NCBI GenBank assembly: GCA_041675285.1
Contig: JBAYTZ010000003.1
Span: 1-64,000 of the forward strand
Direction: 5' to 3'
DNA length: 64,000 nt
DNA from: Candidatus Delongbacteria bacterium
GTDB lineage: Bacteria; CAIWAD01
Notes under the pieces: model-generated
Database searches by the model: none
What the model saw: the letters and a program-made list of their open reading frames with translations, nothing else
What the model was told of the DNA's origin: nothing
Shown here: positions 40,638 through 49,961 of the stretch, piece after piece
Layout: each line of letters opens with the position of its first letter
How positions within the stretch are numbered: position 1 is the first letter of the stretch
Position numbers and translations under genes: made by a program

Positions 40638-43600
40638 ATGAAACGCAACTTGTTGCTGTTCATGGCCATCGTTCTGGTACTGGCCCGGGCAGGCCGGGCC
40701 ACGGAAGACCGCTGGGTGCCCGCCAGTGGTGATTGGCGCGTGGAGCTGCTGAGCGAGAGCGACCAGGGGCTGGAGCTGCGCCTGAGCCTGTCCCCGGAGC
40801 GGGCGGGTCAGCTGCCGGACCTGGCGGCGCCGGACCCCGAGGCGGCCCCGCTGAATCTGGGCGCCTGGCTGGCGCTGCCGGCGGCGGCCGACCCCGTGGC
40901 CCAGGTGCTGGTCGAGCGCTGGTCGGATGGCGCCGCGCCGACGCCGGCCTGCTGGTCGCTGGGCGCGCCCGTGCTCTGGCTGGGCCAGCGCTACAGCGCC
41001 CTCTCCGTGGCGCCGCTCTCGGCGCAGGGCGCGCGGCTGGAGGAACTGGTCCTGCGCGTCACCTTCGACGTCGGCCAGGTGCACAACCCCGCCCCGGGCC
41101 GGGGCTGTCGCTCGCTCCTGCAAGTCGAGCGCGCCCGGGAACGGGCCCTCAACGGCGGATTGGTGGAGCGGCAGGCCGCGGCGCGCACGGGCGAACTGCC
41201 CCTGGGCCGCTACCTGGTGGTGGGCAAGAACAGCTCGCTCTCCTACCTGGATGAATGGGTGGACTGGCGCCGCAGCCAGGGCTACGTGGTGGACGTCCGC
41301 AGCAGCGAGTCCATCGGCGTCACGGGCAACAACTGGGAGCCCATCCAGGTGCTGGCCCAGCAGCTGCTGTCCGGCGAAGGCCTGGACTACCTGCTGCTGG
41401 TGGGCGACATGAACATCTCGCAGAACGAGTATCACGTGCCCGGCGACCTGGTGCCCGGCGGCCAGTACGCCGAGGACGCCTGGGGCCGCAACATCGTCAG
41501 CGACCATTCGCTGGGCATGCTGGAGGGCGACGACTACTTCTCGGACATCCTGGTGGGTCGGTTGCCGGCGGACAACGCCAACCAGCTCTCGGTGATGGTC
41601 AACCGGCTGCTGCTCTACGATCAGCAACCCACCCAGGTGGACGACCAGTGGACGCGCAAGGGCGCAGTGATTTACGACGTCTCCGGCGCGGGCAGCCGGC
41701 GGGAGACCTCGCTGGCCATCCGCCAGCACTTGCTGGAGGTCGGCTTCGCCGCCGTGGACACCATCCGCAACGACCGCTATCAAAATCCGCTGCCGCCCGG
41801 CGTGGTCACCAGCATGCTCAACGGCGGGCGCACCGTGGTGAACTACCGCGGCTTCGGCTACCGGGAGAAGTGGAACGGGCCGCAGTTCGGCGTGGACCAG
41901 ATGGACGACCTGAGCAACTTCGGCATGTGGCCGCTGGTGACCAGCATCGTCTGCGGCGGCGGCGATTTCGCCAACACCAACTACGACCCCTGCCTGGGCG
42001 AGGGCTTCCTGCGGGCCGGCTCCGGCAGCGAGCCCACCGGCGCTGTGGCCTTCATCGGCCCCTCCGAGGAGGACACGCACTCCAAGTGGAACAACTGCAT
42101 CGACCTGGGGATCTACCAGGGCCTGCTGCGCGAGGACGTGCGCGAGGTGGGCGCCCTGCTGGAGCGCGGCAAGGGCGAGCTGTGGCGCTGCTTCCCCAAC
42201 GACCGCCAGGGCGTGTGGTACGACCCGGGTTCCACCAACCAGGGCACCAACGTGCGCTTCTACTTCTACGCCTACAACCTGCTGGGCGACCCGGGCACGC
42301 GCCTGCGGCTGGGCGAGCAGCAGGCCCTGGCCGCGCCCCAGTGGACGACCCCGGCCCGCGGTGTCACACGCCTGGACGTGGACTTGCAGGCCGGCGACGG
42401 CCAGCCCGCCGCCGACATCTGGGTCTGCCTGAGCAACGCGGAGCGCGAGATTCTGGCCCTGGGCCGGACGGACGCGAGCGGCCGCGTGGAGCTGGAGACG
42501 GCCCCGCTGCCCGCCGAGCCCCTGCGGCTGGTGGCCCACGCCGACGATCACATCCCCTGGCGCGTGGACTTCTCGCCCGGCCAGGCCGAGGCGCTGACCG
42601 AACTGCTGGAGTGGAGCCTGCTGGAGGACAGCCTGGCCGTGGCGGCCGGGGACACGCTGGGCCTGCGCATCCTGCTGGGCGAGGTGGGCGACGCCGGCAG
42701 CCCGGCGGGCCAGACCCTGCATTTGCGGGCCTTGGACGAACGCTGCAGCGTGCTGACGGACTCCCACGAGCTGCCGGAGCTGGGTGCGGGCGCCAGCCTG
42801 GAGGTGGAGGGTTTGAGCCTGCTGGTGGCGCCCAGCGTGGAGCACGGCCAGGAGCTGGCGCTGGAGCTGAGCCTGCGCGACCCCCAGGGCGGCGAGCTCT
42901 GGCGGCACGTCCTGCGACTGAGCGCTGTGGGCGCCCTGCCCGAGCTGGCCGGCCTGCTCTCGGATCCCGGCGAACTGGAGGCCGGCGACGAAGGCGAACT
43001 CTTGCTGGAGCTGCACAACGCCGGACCGCTGGCGCTGGACGCCGCGTGGGGCCGCCTGTTCGCGCTCTCCGGCGCTTTGACCGTGCTGGACAGCACGGCG
43101 ACGTGCGAACTCCTGGCCCCCGGCGCGACCGGCGAGGCCGGGCCCTTCCGCGTGCGGATCGACGAGGCCGTGCTGGACGGCTCCCAGCTGCCGCTGGAGG
43201 CGGTCTTCTTCCGCGCGGACGGTTCCACTGCGGCGCGCCTGCCCTTCTCGCTGGAGATCGGGCAGGTGGCCCTGACCGACCCCGTGGGTCCCGACGAGCA
43301 CGGCTACCTGATCTACCACCACGACGACAGCGGCGATGCCGCGCCCGACTACCAGTGGGTGAACATCGCCCAGACGGGCACGGAGGTGATCCTCAACGAC
43401 GAGGGCGTGGCCTTCAACGAGGAGGGCCTGGACGGCGTCAGCCAGGCTGTGGCTCTGCCCTTCACCTTCCGCTTCTACGGCGTGGACTATGACAGTCTGA
43501 CCATCTGCTCCAACGGCTGGCTGGCCATGGGCGACCAGCACGACCACATCCTGGGGCTGAACACACCGATTCCCGCCGCCCAGGGGCCCAACGCCATGCT

Positions 43601-44276
43601 GGCGGTCTTCTGGGCCGACCTCTACAACTACTTCGGCAGCAGCCGCTTCGGCCACTGCTACCGCTACTACGATGCCGACCAGCACATCTTCGTCGTGCAG
43701 TGGAACAACTTCCAGCACACGGGCCACCCCTACCAGGACAACTGGTTCCAGGCCATCCTGCGGGATCCCGCCTACTGGCCCACGCCCACCGGGGACGGCG
43801 AGATCCTGCTGCAGTACCAGGACGTGATCACCACCCTGGGCGACCACTTCTTCACTGTGGGCGTGGAGCGGCCGGACCAGCAGGCCGGACTGGAGTACGC
43901 CTTCAACGGCCAATACGCCACCGGCGCCCAGACCCTGGGCAACCAGACGGCCCTGCTGATCACCACGGCCCAGGCCTACGAAGAGACGGGCGTGGAACCG
44001 GCCCGGCGGCCCCAGAGGCTGGAGATCCTCTCCGCCACGCCCAATCCCTTCAACCCCTCCACGCGGCTGTCCCTGCGGATCCCCCAGGCTGGCCAACTGC
44101 AGCTAAGCGTCTACAACCTGCGCGGCGAGCGCGTGCGGCGCCTCTACGACGGCCCCAGCTCGGCGGGCACGCGGAGCTTCCTGTTCGAGGGCGGAGCCCT
44201 GGCGGGCGGCGTCTATCTGGTGGAGGCCCGGCTGGGCGATCTGCGCGCCGTGACCCGCGTGCTCTTCCTGCCCTAG
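40638..44276 (+). CDS. Large secreted C25 (gingipain-like) protein with T9SS sorting domain, second copy
   Basis: The 1212-residue product has a signal peptide (MKRNLLLFMAIVLVLARAGRA). A C25 domain begins at about residue 190 (GRYLVVGKNSSLSYLDEWVDW, LLLVGDMNIS, DILVGRLPAD), and Cys 439 (SIVCGGGDF) sits where the gingipain nucleophile is. The catalytic-His position reads VNYRGFG, with Phe 406, so the usual GHG motif is missing, as in the first C25-like protein. A Leu/Glu-rich beta-sandwich region follows, then a domain (GPDEHGYLIY, YDSLTICSNGWLAMG) homologous to one in the first protein, and a type A sorting domain (TPNPFNPSTRLSLRI, VYNLRGERV, GGVYLVEARLG). The ATG has GGGAG eight bases upstream, and a terminator follows. 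Confidence 0.85.
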   Translation: MKRNLLLFMAIVLVLARAGRATEDRWVPASGDWRVELLSESDQGLELRLSLSPERAGQLPDLAAPDPEAAPLNLGAWLALPAAADPVAQVLVERWSDGAAPTPACWSLGAPVLWLGQRYSALSVAPLSAQGARLEELVLRVTFDVGQVHNPAPGRGCRSLLQVERARERALNGGLVERQAAARTGELPLGRYLVVGKNSSLSYLDEWVDWRRSQGYVVDVRSSESIGVTGNNWEPIQVLAQQLLSGEGLDYLLLVGDMNISQNEYHVPGDLVPGGQYAEDAWGRNIVSDHSLGMLEGDDYFSDILVGRLPADNANQLSVMVNRLLLYDQQPTQVDDQWTRKGAVIYDVSGAGSRRETSLAIRQHLLEVGFAAVDTIRNDRYQNPLPPGVVTSMLNGGRTVVNYRGFGYREKWNGPQFGVDQMDDLSNFGMWPLVTSIVCGGGDFANTNYDPCLGEGFLRAGSGSEPTGAVAFIGPSEEDTHSKWNNCIDLGIYQGLLREDVREVGALLERGKGELWRCFPNDRQGVWYDPGSTNQGTNVRFYFYAYNLLGDPGTRLRLGEQQALAAPQWTTPARGVTRLDVDLQAGDGQPAADIWVCLSNAEREILALGRTDASGRVELETAPLPAEPLRLVAHADDHIPWRVDFSPGQAEALTELLEWSLLEDSLAVAAGDTLGLRILLGEVGDAGSPAGQTLHLRALDERCSVLTDSHELPELGAGASLEVEGLSLLVAPSVEHGQELALELSLRDPQGGELWRHVLRLSAVGALPELAGLLSDPGELEAGDEGELLLELHNAGPLALDAAWGRLFALSGALTVLDSTATCELLAPGATGEAGPFRVRIDEAVLDGSQLPLEAVFFRADGSTAARLPFSLEIGQVALTDPVGPDEHGYLIYHHDDSGDAAPDYQWVNIAQTGTEVILNDEGVAFNEEGLDGVSQAVALPFTFRFYGVDYDSLTICSNGWLAMGDQHDHILGLNTPIPAAQGPNAMLAVFWADLYNYFGSSRFGHCYRYYDADQHIFVVQWNNFQHTGHPYQDNWFQAILRDPAYWPTPTGDGEILLQYQDVITTLGDHFFTVGVERPDQQAGLEYAFNGQYATGAQTLGNQTALLITTAQAYEETGVEPARRPQRLEILSATPNPFNPSTRLSLRIPQAGQLQLSVYNLRGERVRRLYDGPSSAGTRSFLFEGGALAGGVYLVEARLGDLRAVTRVLFLP

Positions 44277-44308
44277 GGCGCGACAGAGCAGCCTGTTGAT
44301 CGCACGAG

Positions 44309-44335
44309 CGGGGGCCCCAGGCCCCCGTTCCCTTT
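44309..44335 (+). terminator. Hairpin terminator after the second C25-like gene
   Basis: CGGGGGCC and GGCCCCCG pair around a CCA loop and are followed by TTCCCTTT. It lies 33 bases after the stop codon. The T-run is interrupted, so efficiency is uncertain. Confidence 0.7.
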
Positions 44336-44457
44336 GAACCATGGCCGCCGATTGTGTCACACAGCGTTGTTTAGTTCTTCACACAGTGGCGGCGGGGCGA
44401 ACCGGATCGTAGGTTCATCCCCATGCCACGACCGCTTCCCCACATCGGTCACTCCAC

Positions 44458-44913
44458 GTGACGGGCACAACCTGGACGGCGCGAGTTCGCGCCGGCACAG
44501 ACGGCCCCGCCCGCGCGCAAACCCGCGGCCACGACCTGCTGAGCGACTCCCCGCTCGGCCTCGGCCGGCGGGATCGGCATCCATCCTCGCTGGACCTGCT
44601 GCTGGCCGCGCTGGGCTCAGACCTGGTGCTGCGCCTGCAGGCGGAGCTGGGCCGGACCGGCCTTGAAGTGCAATCCCTGGAGCTGAGCCTGCGCGCCGAG
44701 TTGGAGGATCCGCTGGCCGCGTTGGGCGTGCGTGGCGCCGAGGGCTCGCCGGCCTTGGCCGGCGTCAGCGGCTCCTGCTACCTGACGGGCTTCCTGGACG
44801 AGGGGGAGGACGAGACGGCCACGGCCTGCTGGCAGGCGGCGAGCCGGACCTCGCCCCTGCTGCAGACCCTGCGCCGGGCCTGCCCCGTGAACATCGAACT
44901 CAAACTCATCTGA
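44458..44913 (+). CDS. OsmC/Ohr-family-like protein
   Basis: The 151-residue protein fits the OsmC fold: DLLSDSPLGLGRRDRHPSSLDLLLAALGSDLVLRLQAELGRTGLEVQSLELSLRAEL corresponds to the substrate loop, the long central helix and the following strand. In catalytic OsmC/Ohr members the central helix usually carries a reactive Cys (LLAALGAC); here that region reads LLAALGSD, so classic peroxidase chemistry is doubtful. A Cys in GVSGSCYLTGF is in a different place. The start is a GTG without a strong ribosome binding site and is tentative. It lies 14 bases before the acyl-CoA dehydrogenase-like gene, so the two are very probably co-transcribed. Confidence 0.65.
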   Translation: MTGTTWTARVRAGTDGPARAQTRGHDLLSDSPLGLGRRDRHPSSLDLLLAALGSDLVLRLQAELGRTGLEVQSLELSLRAELEDPLAALGVRGAEGSPALAGVSGSCYLTGFLDEGEDETATACWQAASRTSPLLQTLRRACPVNIELKLI

Positions 44914-44927
44914 CAAAAGGAGTTCCC

Positions 44928-46088
44928 ATGTATCGCTTGACAGTGGAAGAACAGCTGCTGGTGGCCCGTGCGGCCGCCCTGGCGGACGAGAAGATCGCAC
45001 CCCACGCCGTGCGGGTGGATCGGGAGGGAGTTTTCCCCTCCGCGTCGCTGCAGGCCCTGGCGGAGGCGGGCCTCTTCGGCCTGCTGGTGCCGGTGGAGCA
45101 CGGCGGGCAGGGCCTGCGCCTGCGCGCGGCCATGGCGGTCCTGGAGGAACTGGGCCAGCGCTGCGGCAGCACGGCCATGGTCTTCCTCATGCACCTGTGC
45201 GGCAGCTCGTGCTACGTGGCGGAGGCGGCGCGCAACCCGGCGGGGCCCTTCCCGGCCCTACTGCGCGAGGTGGCCGCGGGGCGCCATTTGAGCACCCTGG
45301 CCTGGAGCGAGAAGGGCAGCCGAAGTCACTTCTGGGCGCCGGTGGGCACGGCACGCGCGGAGGGCGACACGGTGGTGCTGGACGCGGTGAAAAGCTGGGT
45401 GACCACCGCCGGCCACGCGGACGGCTATGTCGCCACCAGCACGGGAGCAGGAGGCGAAGGCATCGACCTTTACTTGGTGAAGGCCGGCGACCCGGGCTGG
45501 ACCATCACGGGAGGCTGGGACGGCGTGGGCCTGCGGGGCAACGCCAGCAACCCCATGACCCTGGCCGGCTGCCGCATTCCGGCGGAACGGCGCATGGGTC
45601 CGGCGGGCGGCGCCCTGGAGATCATGCTGGGCGTGGTGCTGCCGGTGTTCCAACTGGGCTGCGCGGTCATCGCCACCGGGCTGGCCGAGGCCTCCATCCG
45701 CCTCACTACCGGACACCTGACCTCCAGCCGCCTGCAGCACCTGGACTGGGCGCTCAGCGACCTGCCCGTGCTGCGTGCGCGGCTGGCGCAGATGCGCATC
45801 ATCACCGACAGAGCCCGGGCCCACATCAGCGTGACCCTGGACAGCGTGGAGGAGCCCACGGAGGCCACCACCCTGCTGGTGCTGGAGAGCAAGGCTTCCG
45901 CGGCGGACGCGGCGCGGGAGACCACGGAGCTGGCCATGCTGGCCTGCGGCGGCGCGGCCTTCAGCCGCCACCTGGAGGTGGAACGCTGTTTCCGCGACTG
46001 CCGCGCCATGAGTGTCATGGCCCCCACCTCCGACGCCATCCGCGAATTCGTGGGCCGCGCGCTGGTGGGCCTGCCGGTGTTCGGGTAG
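44928..46088 (+). CDS. Acyl-CoA dehydrogenase-family flavoenzyme
   Basis: The 386-residue protein has the full acyl-CoA dehydrogenase length. The helical N-domain includes EKIAPHAVRVDREGVFPSASLQALAEAGLFGLLVPVEHGG. The central beta-domain includes LAWSEKGSRSHFWAPVGTA, VLDAVKSWVTTAGHADGYV and a GVGLRGNASNPMTLAGCRIP strand. The C-terminal helices end GGAAFSRHLEVERCFRDCRAMSVMAPTSDAIREFVG. FAD binding is expected. Family members include fatty-acyl dehydrogenases but also flavin monooxygenases of sulfur scavenging (DszC/SfnB-like), and sequence reading alone cannot separate these. AAGGAG precedes the ATG. Its neighbours (OsmC-like, PhnD-like, MetE-like) do not look like fatty-acid oxidation. Confidence 0.85.
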   Translation: MYRLTVEEQLLVARAAALADEKIAPHAVRVDREGVFPSASLQALAEAGLFGLLVPVEHGGQGLRLRAAMAVLEELGQRCGSTAMVFLMHLCGSSCYVAEAARNPAGPFPALLREVAAGRHLSTLAWSEKGSRSHFWAPVGTARAEGDTVVLDAVKSWVTTAGHADGYVATSTGAGGEGIDLYLVKAGDPGWTITGGWDGVGLRGNASNPMTLAGCRIPAERRMGPAGGALEIMLGVVLPVFQLGCAVIATGLAEASIRLTTGHLTSSRLQHLDWALSDLPVLRARLAQMRIITDRARAHISVTLDSVEEPTEATTLLVLESKASAADAARETTELAMLACGGAAFSRHLEVERCFRDCRAMSVMAPTSDAIREFVGRALVGLPVFG

Positions 46089-46229
46089 CCCCTTTCGCCG
46101 CAGGCGGCAGGGCGGCGGTTTCCGCCGTGGGGCGCTAGGGAAGGACCGGCTGGTTGAGACACACAGGTGATCACCCGCGCGGGACGAGATCCGCGCCGGC
46201 ATCACGAACAGGACAACGAGGAGCAGGAC

Positions 46230-47072
46230 ATGAGCAAGCCCATTCTGGTGGGGGCCGTGGTATACGATCCCAAGGTGGTCCTCATCTGGGAGATCATCGC
46301 CGAGTACTTCCGGCAACACGGATGCCCGCTGGACACGGTCTTTTACAACAACTACGAACTGATGGTGGAGAGCCACCTCCAGGGCCAGTTCCAGATCGCC
46401 TGGAACTCGCCCCTGGCCTGGCTCGACATGCAGCGCCGCACCGGGGGCGACTGCCGGGGCATCGCGATGCGGGACACGGATCAGGACCGGATCTCGCACC
46501 TGGTGGTGCGGGCGGACTCGGGCATCCGCTCCGTGGCGGACCTGCGCGGCCGCCGGGTGGGCCTGGGCGCCTGGGACAGCCCGCAGGCCACGCTGATCCC
46601 GCTGCAGACCTTGGCGGAGGCGGGACTCGTCGAGGGCCGGGACTTCACGGCCTCGCGCTTCGACGTGCTGGTGGGCAAACACGGCGACCACGTGGGCGGC
46701 GAGCGCGATGCCCTGCTGGCGCTGCAGTCCGGCGACGTGGAGGCGGCGGCCCTGCTGGATCTCAACTGGCAGGCCTGGTGTGCGGATGGCAGCCTGGACT
46801 CCGCGGCCTTTCGCGTGCTGCTGAGCACCGAGCCATTCGACCACTGCATCTTCACCGTGCGCGGGGACTTCCCGCTGGAACAACAGCAGGCTTGGCTGGA
46901 GGTCCTGTTCGGGATGGACTACTCCGACCCGGCCCAGCGCGAGATGATGGACATGGAGGGCCTGAAGGAGTGGCGACCGGGGCGACAGAGCGGATTCGGC
47001 CCGCTGGGACGCGCCGTGGATACCCTGCGCTTCTTCGAGCGTCGCGCGGCGGGCGAGTGGAGCCGCGCATGA
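46230..47072 (+). CDS. PhnD-like (phosphate/phosphonate-type) substrate-binding protein without signal peptide
   Basis: The 280-residue protein matches the PhnD-like periplasmic-binding fold: PILVGAVVYDPKVVLIWEIIAEYFRQHG, FYNNYELMVESHLQGQFQIAWNSPLAWLDM, HLVVRADSGIRSVADLRGRRVGLGAWDSPQATLIPL and ALLDLNWQAWC. No signal peptide or lipobox is present at the ATG at 46230, and none appears in the in-frame GTG extension to 46167. The protein is therefore probably cytoplasmic and may work as a ligand-binding or enzymatic protein. No permease or ATPase gene is nearby. Its stop overlaps the start of the MetE-like gene (ATGA), so the two are translationally coupled. Confidence 0.78.
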   Translation: MSKPILVGAVVYDPKVVLIWEIIAEYFRQHGCPLDTVFYNNYELMVESHLQGQFQIAWNSPLAWLDMQRRTGGDCRGIAMRDTDQDRISHLVVRADSGIRSVADLRGRRVGLGAWDSPQATLIPLQTLAEAGLVEGRDFTASRFDVLVGKHGDHVGGERDALLALQSGDVEAAALLDLNWQAWCADGSLDSAAFRVLLSTEPFDHCIFTVRGDFPLEQQQAWLEVLFGMDYSDPAQREMMDMEGLKEWRPGRQSGFGPLGRAVDTLRFFERRAAGEWSRA

Positions 47073-48232
47073 GGCCGACGTTGCCGCTCTTTCCCGTCAC
47101 CATGGTGGGCAGTTGGCCGCGCAGCCGTGAACTGCTCCACGCCCAGCGACGGCTGCGGTCGGGCGAGCTGCCGCGCGTGGGCTTTCTGGAACTGGCGCGG
47201 GACGAGGTCCGGCGCTGCGTGGAGCTGCAAGAGTCTGCGGGCGTGGATCTGGTCACCGACGGCGAATTGACCCGCGACAACTTCTACTCCTTCGTCGCCG
47301 ACCGCCTGGACGGCGTGACCCTGATGACCCTGGCCGAACTGCTGGAGCACGTGGAGGACCGCCAGGGCTTCGAGACGCTGTTGGAGAGCCTGGACGTGCC
47401 GGCCACGGCCATCCGCAACCCCACCTGCACGGGTCGCCTGCGCCGGCGCGAGCCCCTGGCCGCCGAAGACGCGCGGTTCCTCAAGAGCGTGACCCACAAG
47501 CAGCTCAAGGTGACCCTGCCCGGCCCCTATATCCTGACCCGTGCGTTCTGGGTGCCCGAACTCACCCGCGGGGTCTACGCCTCCAAGGAGGAATTGGCGG
47601 AGGACGTGGTGGCCCTGCTGCAGGCGGAGGTGGCGGAGCTCTGCGGCCTGGGCGTGGCCGTGATCCAGCTGGACGAGCCCGTGCTGACGGAGTTGGTCTT
47701 CACCAAGGGCCGGACACGCACCTTCATGTGCGCGGCGCTGGCGGCCAGCCAGGACCCGGCGGCGGAGCTGGACTTCGCCGTGGGCCTGATCAACCGCGTG
47801 ACGGACCTGATCCACGAACTGAGCGCCGCGCGCAGCGCCCTGCACGTCTGCCGCGGCAACTGGAGCACGCGCGAAGAAACCCTGCTGGCGGGCAGTTATC
47901 GGCCGCTGGAGCCGGTCTTCCAGCGCATCCGGGTCAGCCAGCTGGTGCTGGAGTACGCCACGCCGCGCGCCGGTGACTTGCTGGCCTTCGGCAACAAGGA
48001 GCTGGGCCTGGGCGTGGTGAATCCCCGCACGCCCGGCGTGGAGAGTCCGACGGAGATTCTGCTGCGCGTGGAAGAGGCGCTGGAACTGATGCCCGCGGAC
48101 AAGCTCTTCCTCAACCCGGATTGCGGCTTCGCCACTTTCAGCGAGCGCCCCATGAACAGCGCGGCCGTCGCCGAAGGCAAACTGCGCGCCATCGTCGAGG
48201 CCGCCCGCCAGCTGCGGAGCCGCACACTGTAG
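47069..48232 (+). CDS. Cobalamin-independent methionine synthase (MetE C-terminal)-like methyltransferase
   Basis: The 387-residue protein corresponds to the catalytic C-terminal half of MetE alone: FPVTMVGSWPRSRELL, ESAGVDLVTDGELTRDNFYSFVADRL, VTLPGPYILTRAFW, VAVIQLDEPVLTEL. The zinc ligands are visible as His 259/Cys 261 (LHVCRGN) and Cys 352 (LNPDCGFATFSERP). Stand-alone MetE-like proteins include archaeal-type methionine synthases with a corrinoid methyl donor and alkyl-CoM-type transferases, so the thiol acceptor may not be homocysteine. Coupled to the PhnD-like gene by an ATGA overlap. Confidence 0.85.
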   Translation: MRPTLPLFPVTMVGSWPRSRELLHAQRRLRSGELPRVGFLELARDEVRRCVELQESAGVDLVTDGELTRDNFYSFVADRLDGVTLMTLAELLEHVEDRQGFETLLESLDVPATAIRNPTCTGRLRRREPLAAEDARFLKSVTHKQLKVTLPGPYILTRAFWVPELTRGVYASKEELAEDVVALLQAEVAELCGLGVAVIQLDEPVLTELVFTKGRTRTFMCAALAASQDPAAELDFAVGLINRVTDLIHELSAARSALHVCRGNWSTREETLLAGSYRPLEPVFQRIRVSQLVLEYATPRAGDLLAFGNKELGLGVVNPRTPGVESPTEILLRVEEALELMPADKLFLNPDCGFATFSERPMNSAAVAEGKLRAIVEAARQLRSRTL

Positions 48233-48245
48233 GAGACGGGGCCGA

Positions 48246-49961
48246 TCAGCGCAGCAGGGGCGCGCGCAGCAGGGCGACCCGCCCGCCGGACTCGGCGCGC
48301 AGGAGATAGAGGCCGTCCGCCAGTTCTGCGGCCCGCTCCTGCCAGCGCAGGCTGTGCAAACCCGGCGCCGGCACGGCCTCTGTGAAGGCCAGCACGCGCT
48401 GCCCCAGCAGGTTGTAGACCTCGATCCGCAGCGGGGCGGCCGCAGGCAGCGTCAGTTCCAGGCGCCCGTCCCGCAGGCGTGCCGGCAGTCGTCCGGCGTC
48501 CGCCAGCGCGCCGCTGCGGGTGACCGGCGGGGCCAGGGCGTTCAGGTCGATGCAAAGCGTGTCGTTGGCGGCCTGCTGATCGCCCGCCCAGACCGTCCAG
48601 GCCCGCAGGCGATGGCGCCCGCTGGTGGGGGGAGTCCAGCTCGCGAAGTCCAGCGTGTCCAGCCCGGCGCTGACCACGAAGGCGTCGGTTTGCAGGGTCT
48701 CGCCGTCCACCTCCAGGACCACGCCCACGCTGTCGGCGTCCTCCAGGCCGTGGTTGGCCACCACCACGCGCAACTCCAACGGCTGACCCGCCGGTACCAC
48801 GGCCTCGTCCAGCAGGCCGTGCAGGCGCAGCGGCCCCACGTCCCGCGGCGCGGGCCGGCCCACCAGCCGCGCCACGCAGAAGCGGGCCAGGTAGCAGGTC
48901 ACCCAGCTCATGTCCTCCGTGTCCGGATCCTCGCTCTCCGCCATGATCCCGCCGTCGTCGTCCGTGTCGTGGGAGAGCAGGTTCTCGGCGATGCGGCGCG
49001 CTCGCTCGCTGGAGACGGGGTCGCCCACCGCCTCCGTCACCGCGAACAGACCGTTGGCGTAGGCCACGTTCCAGGAGCCGTCCCAATCGTAGCCGTCCAC
49101 GTTGTGCCAGTCCGCCCAGTCGGGCACCTGGAAGACGTGGTCCTGCAGCCACTGCTGGCCGTAGAGCGGCGCGTCGCGGAACACGGAGCGGCACAGGCCC
49201 CAGAGCATGGTGCCGCCGCTCATGGCCCACTCGTCCCAGGCCAGCCAGCGCGCGGGATCCTGTTCCACGAAGTCCAGCAGGTCCAGGCCCTGCTCGACGG
49301 CCGCCGCACGCAGGTCCGCGCGCTCGGTCTCCACGCCGTATTCGTACAAGCTGCCCGCGCACCAGCCGGTGACCATGGCATTCATTCCCGACGCGGAGCC
49401 CAGCGGCAGCGGATGGGCCGCGATGTAGGTGGCGCAGGTGCGGCCGTAGCTCCGGCGCGTGGTGTCGCCGCTGGCGGCTTCGTACTCCAGGGCGGCCGCC
49501 AGACCCCAGGCGCAATTGTGGGCGCGATAGTAGTTGTCGTTCAGCCCGCCCTCTTCCAGCCAGGCCGGATGGTTCAGGCAGTAGGTCCAGGCGGCGGCCA
49601 CGTGGGCGTCGTAGTCCGCGCGGCCCGTCCAGCTCCGCCAGCGCGACCAGACCCAGATGGCCTCCAGCGTGTTGTCGGTCTGGATCACGTTTCCCAGCGG
49701 CCCGGCCTCGGCCTCGATCATCCCGCCGTACTGGGCGTTTCCGACCTGCAGGTATTGCCAATCGGCCAGGAAGGCGGCGATCTGCGCGTACTCGCGCAGC
49801 CAGCTGAAGGGCCCCAACGGCGCGGGCAGTTCGCGGGCCGCCGGGCGCAGCGCGGCCGTGGACTGCGTGGGCGCGCCCTCCCAGGGATTCTCCGCGCGCT
49901 GGGGCACGGTGGCCCGGGCCTGGACGGCCAGCAGGGCCAGGGGCAGGATCAATCGCTTCAT
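48246..49961 (-). CDS. Secreted (alpha/alpha)-barrel-like protein with T9SS-type sorting domain
   Basis: The 571-residue protein has a signal peptide (MKRLILPLALLAVQARA). Residues ~40-370 are Trp-rich and helical (NVIQTDNTLEAIWVWSRW, YCLNHPAWLEEGGLNDNYYRAHNCAWGLAAALEYE, WNVAYANGLFAVTEAV) and read like an alpha/alpha toroid, the fold of many polysaccharide-acting enzymes, though no catalytic motif is identified. A CARDB-like domain (LRVVVANHGLEDADSVGVVLEVDGE) follows. The C-terminus is a type A sorting domain with LRIEVYNLLGQRVLAF and DGLYLLRAESGG but lacking PNPFNP. The ATG at 49959-49961 follows GGGAGCC. It converges with the MetE-like gene, with only 13 bases between them. Confidence 0.7.
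   Translation of the reverse strand: MKRLILPLALLAVQARATVPQRAENPWEGAPTQSTAALRPAARELPAPLGPFSWLREYAQIAAFLADWQYLQVGNAQYGGMIEAEAGPLGNVIQTDNTLEAIWVWSRWRSWTGRADYDAHVAAAWTYCLNHPAWLEEGGLNDNYYRAHNCAWGLAAALEYEAASGDTTRRSYGRTCATYIAAHPLPLGSASGMNAMVTGWCAGSLYEYGVETERADLRAAAVEQGLDLLDFVEQDPARWLAWDEWAMSGGTMLWGLCRSVFRDAPLYGQQWLQDHVFQVPDWADWHNVDGYDWDGSWNVAYANGLFAVTEAVGDPVSSERARRIAENLLSHDTDDDGGIMAESEDPDTEDMSWVTCYLARFCVARLVGRPAPRDVGPLRLHGLLDEAVVPAGQPLELRVVVANHGLEDADSVGVVLEVDGETLQTDAFVVSAGLDTLDFASWTPPTSGRHRLRAWTVWAGDQQAANDTLCIDLNALAPPVTRSGALADAGRLPARLRDGRLELTLPAAAPLRIEVYNLLGQRVLAFTEAVPAPGLHSLRWQERAAELADGLYLLRAESGGRVALLRAPLLR

Noticed and set aside
46089..46229. A riboswitch (cobalamin or SAM type) before the PhnD-like/MetE-like pair
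   Set aside because: The 141-base gap has a GC-rich inverted repeat (GGCGG..CCGCC) but no B12-box or SAM-riboswitch core that I can identify.
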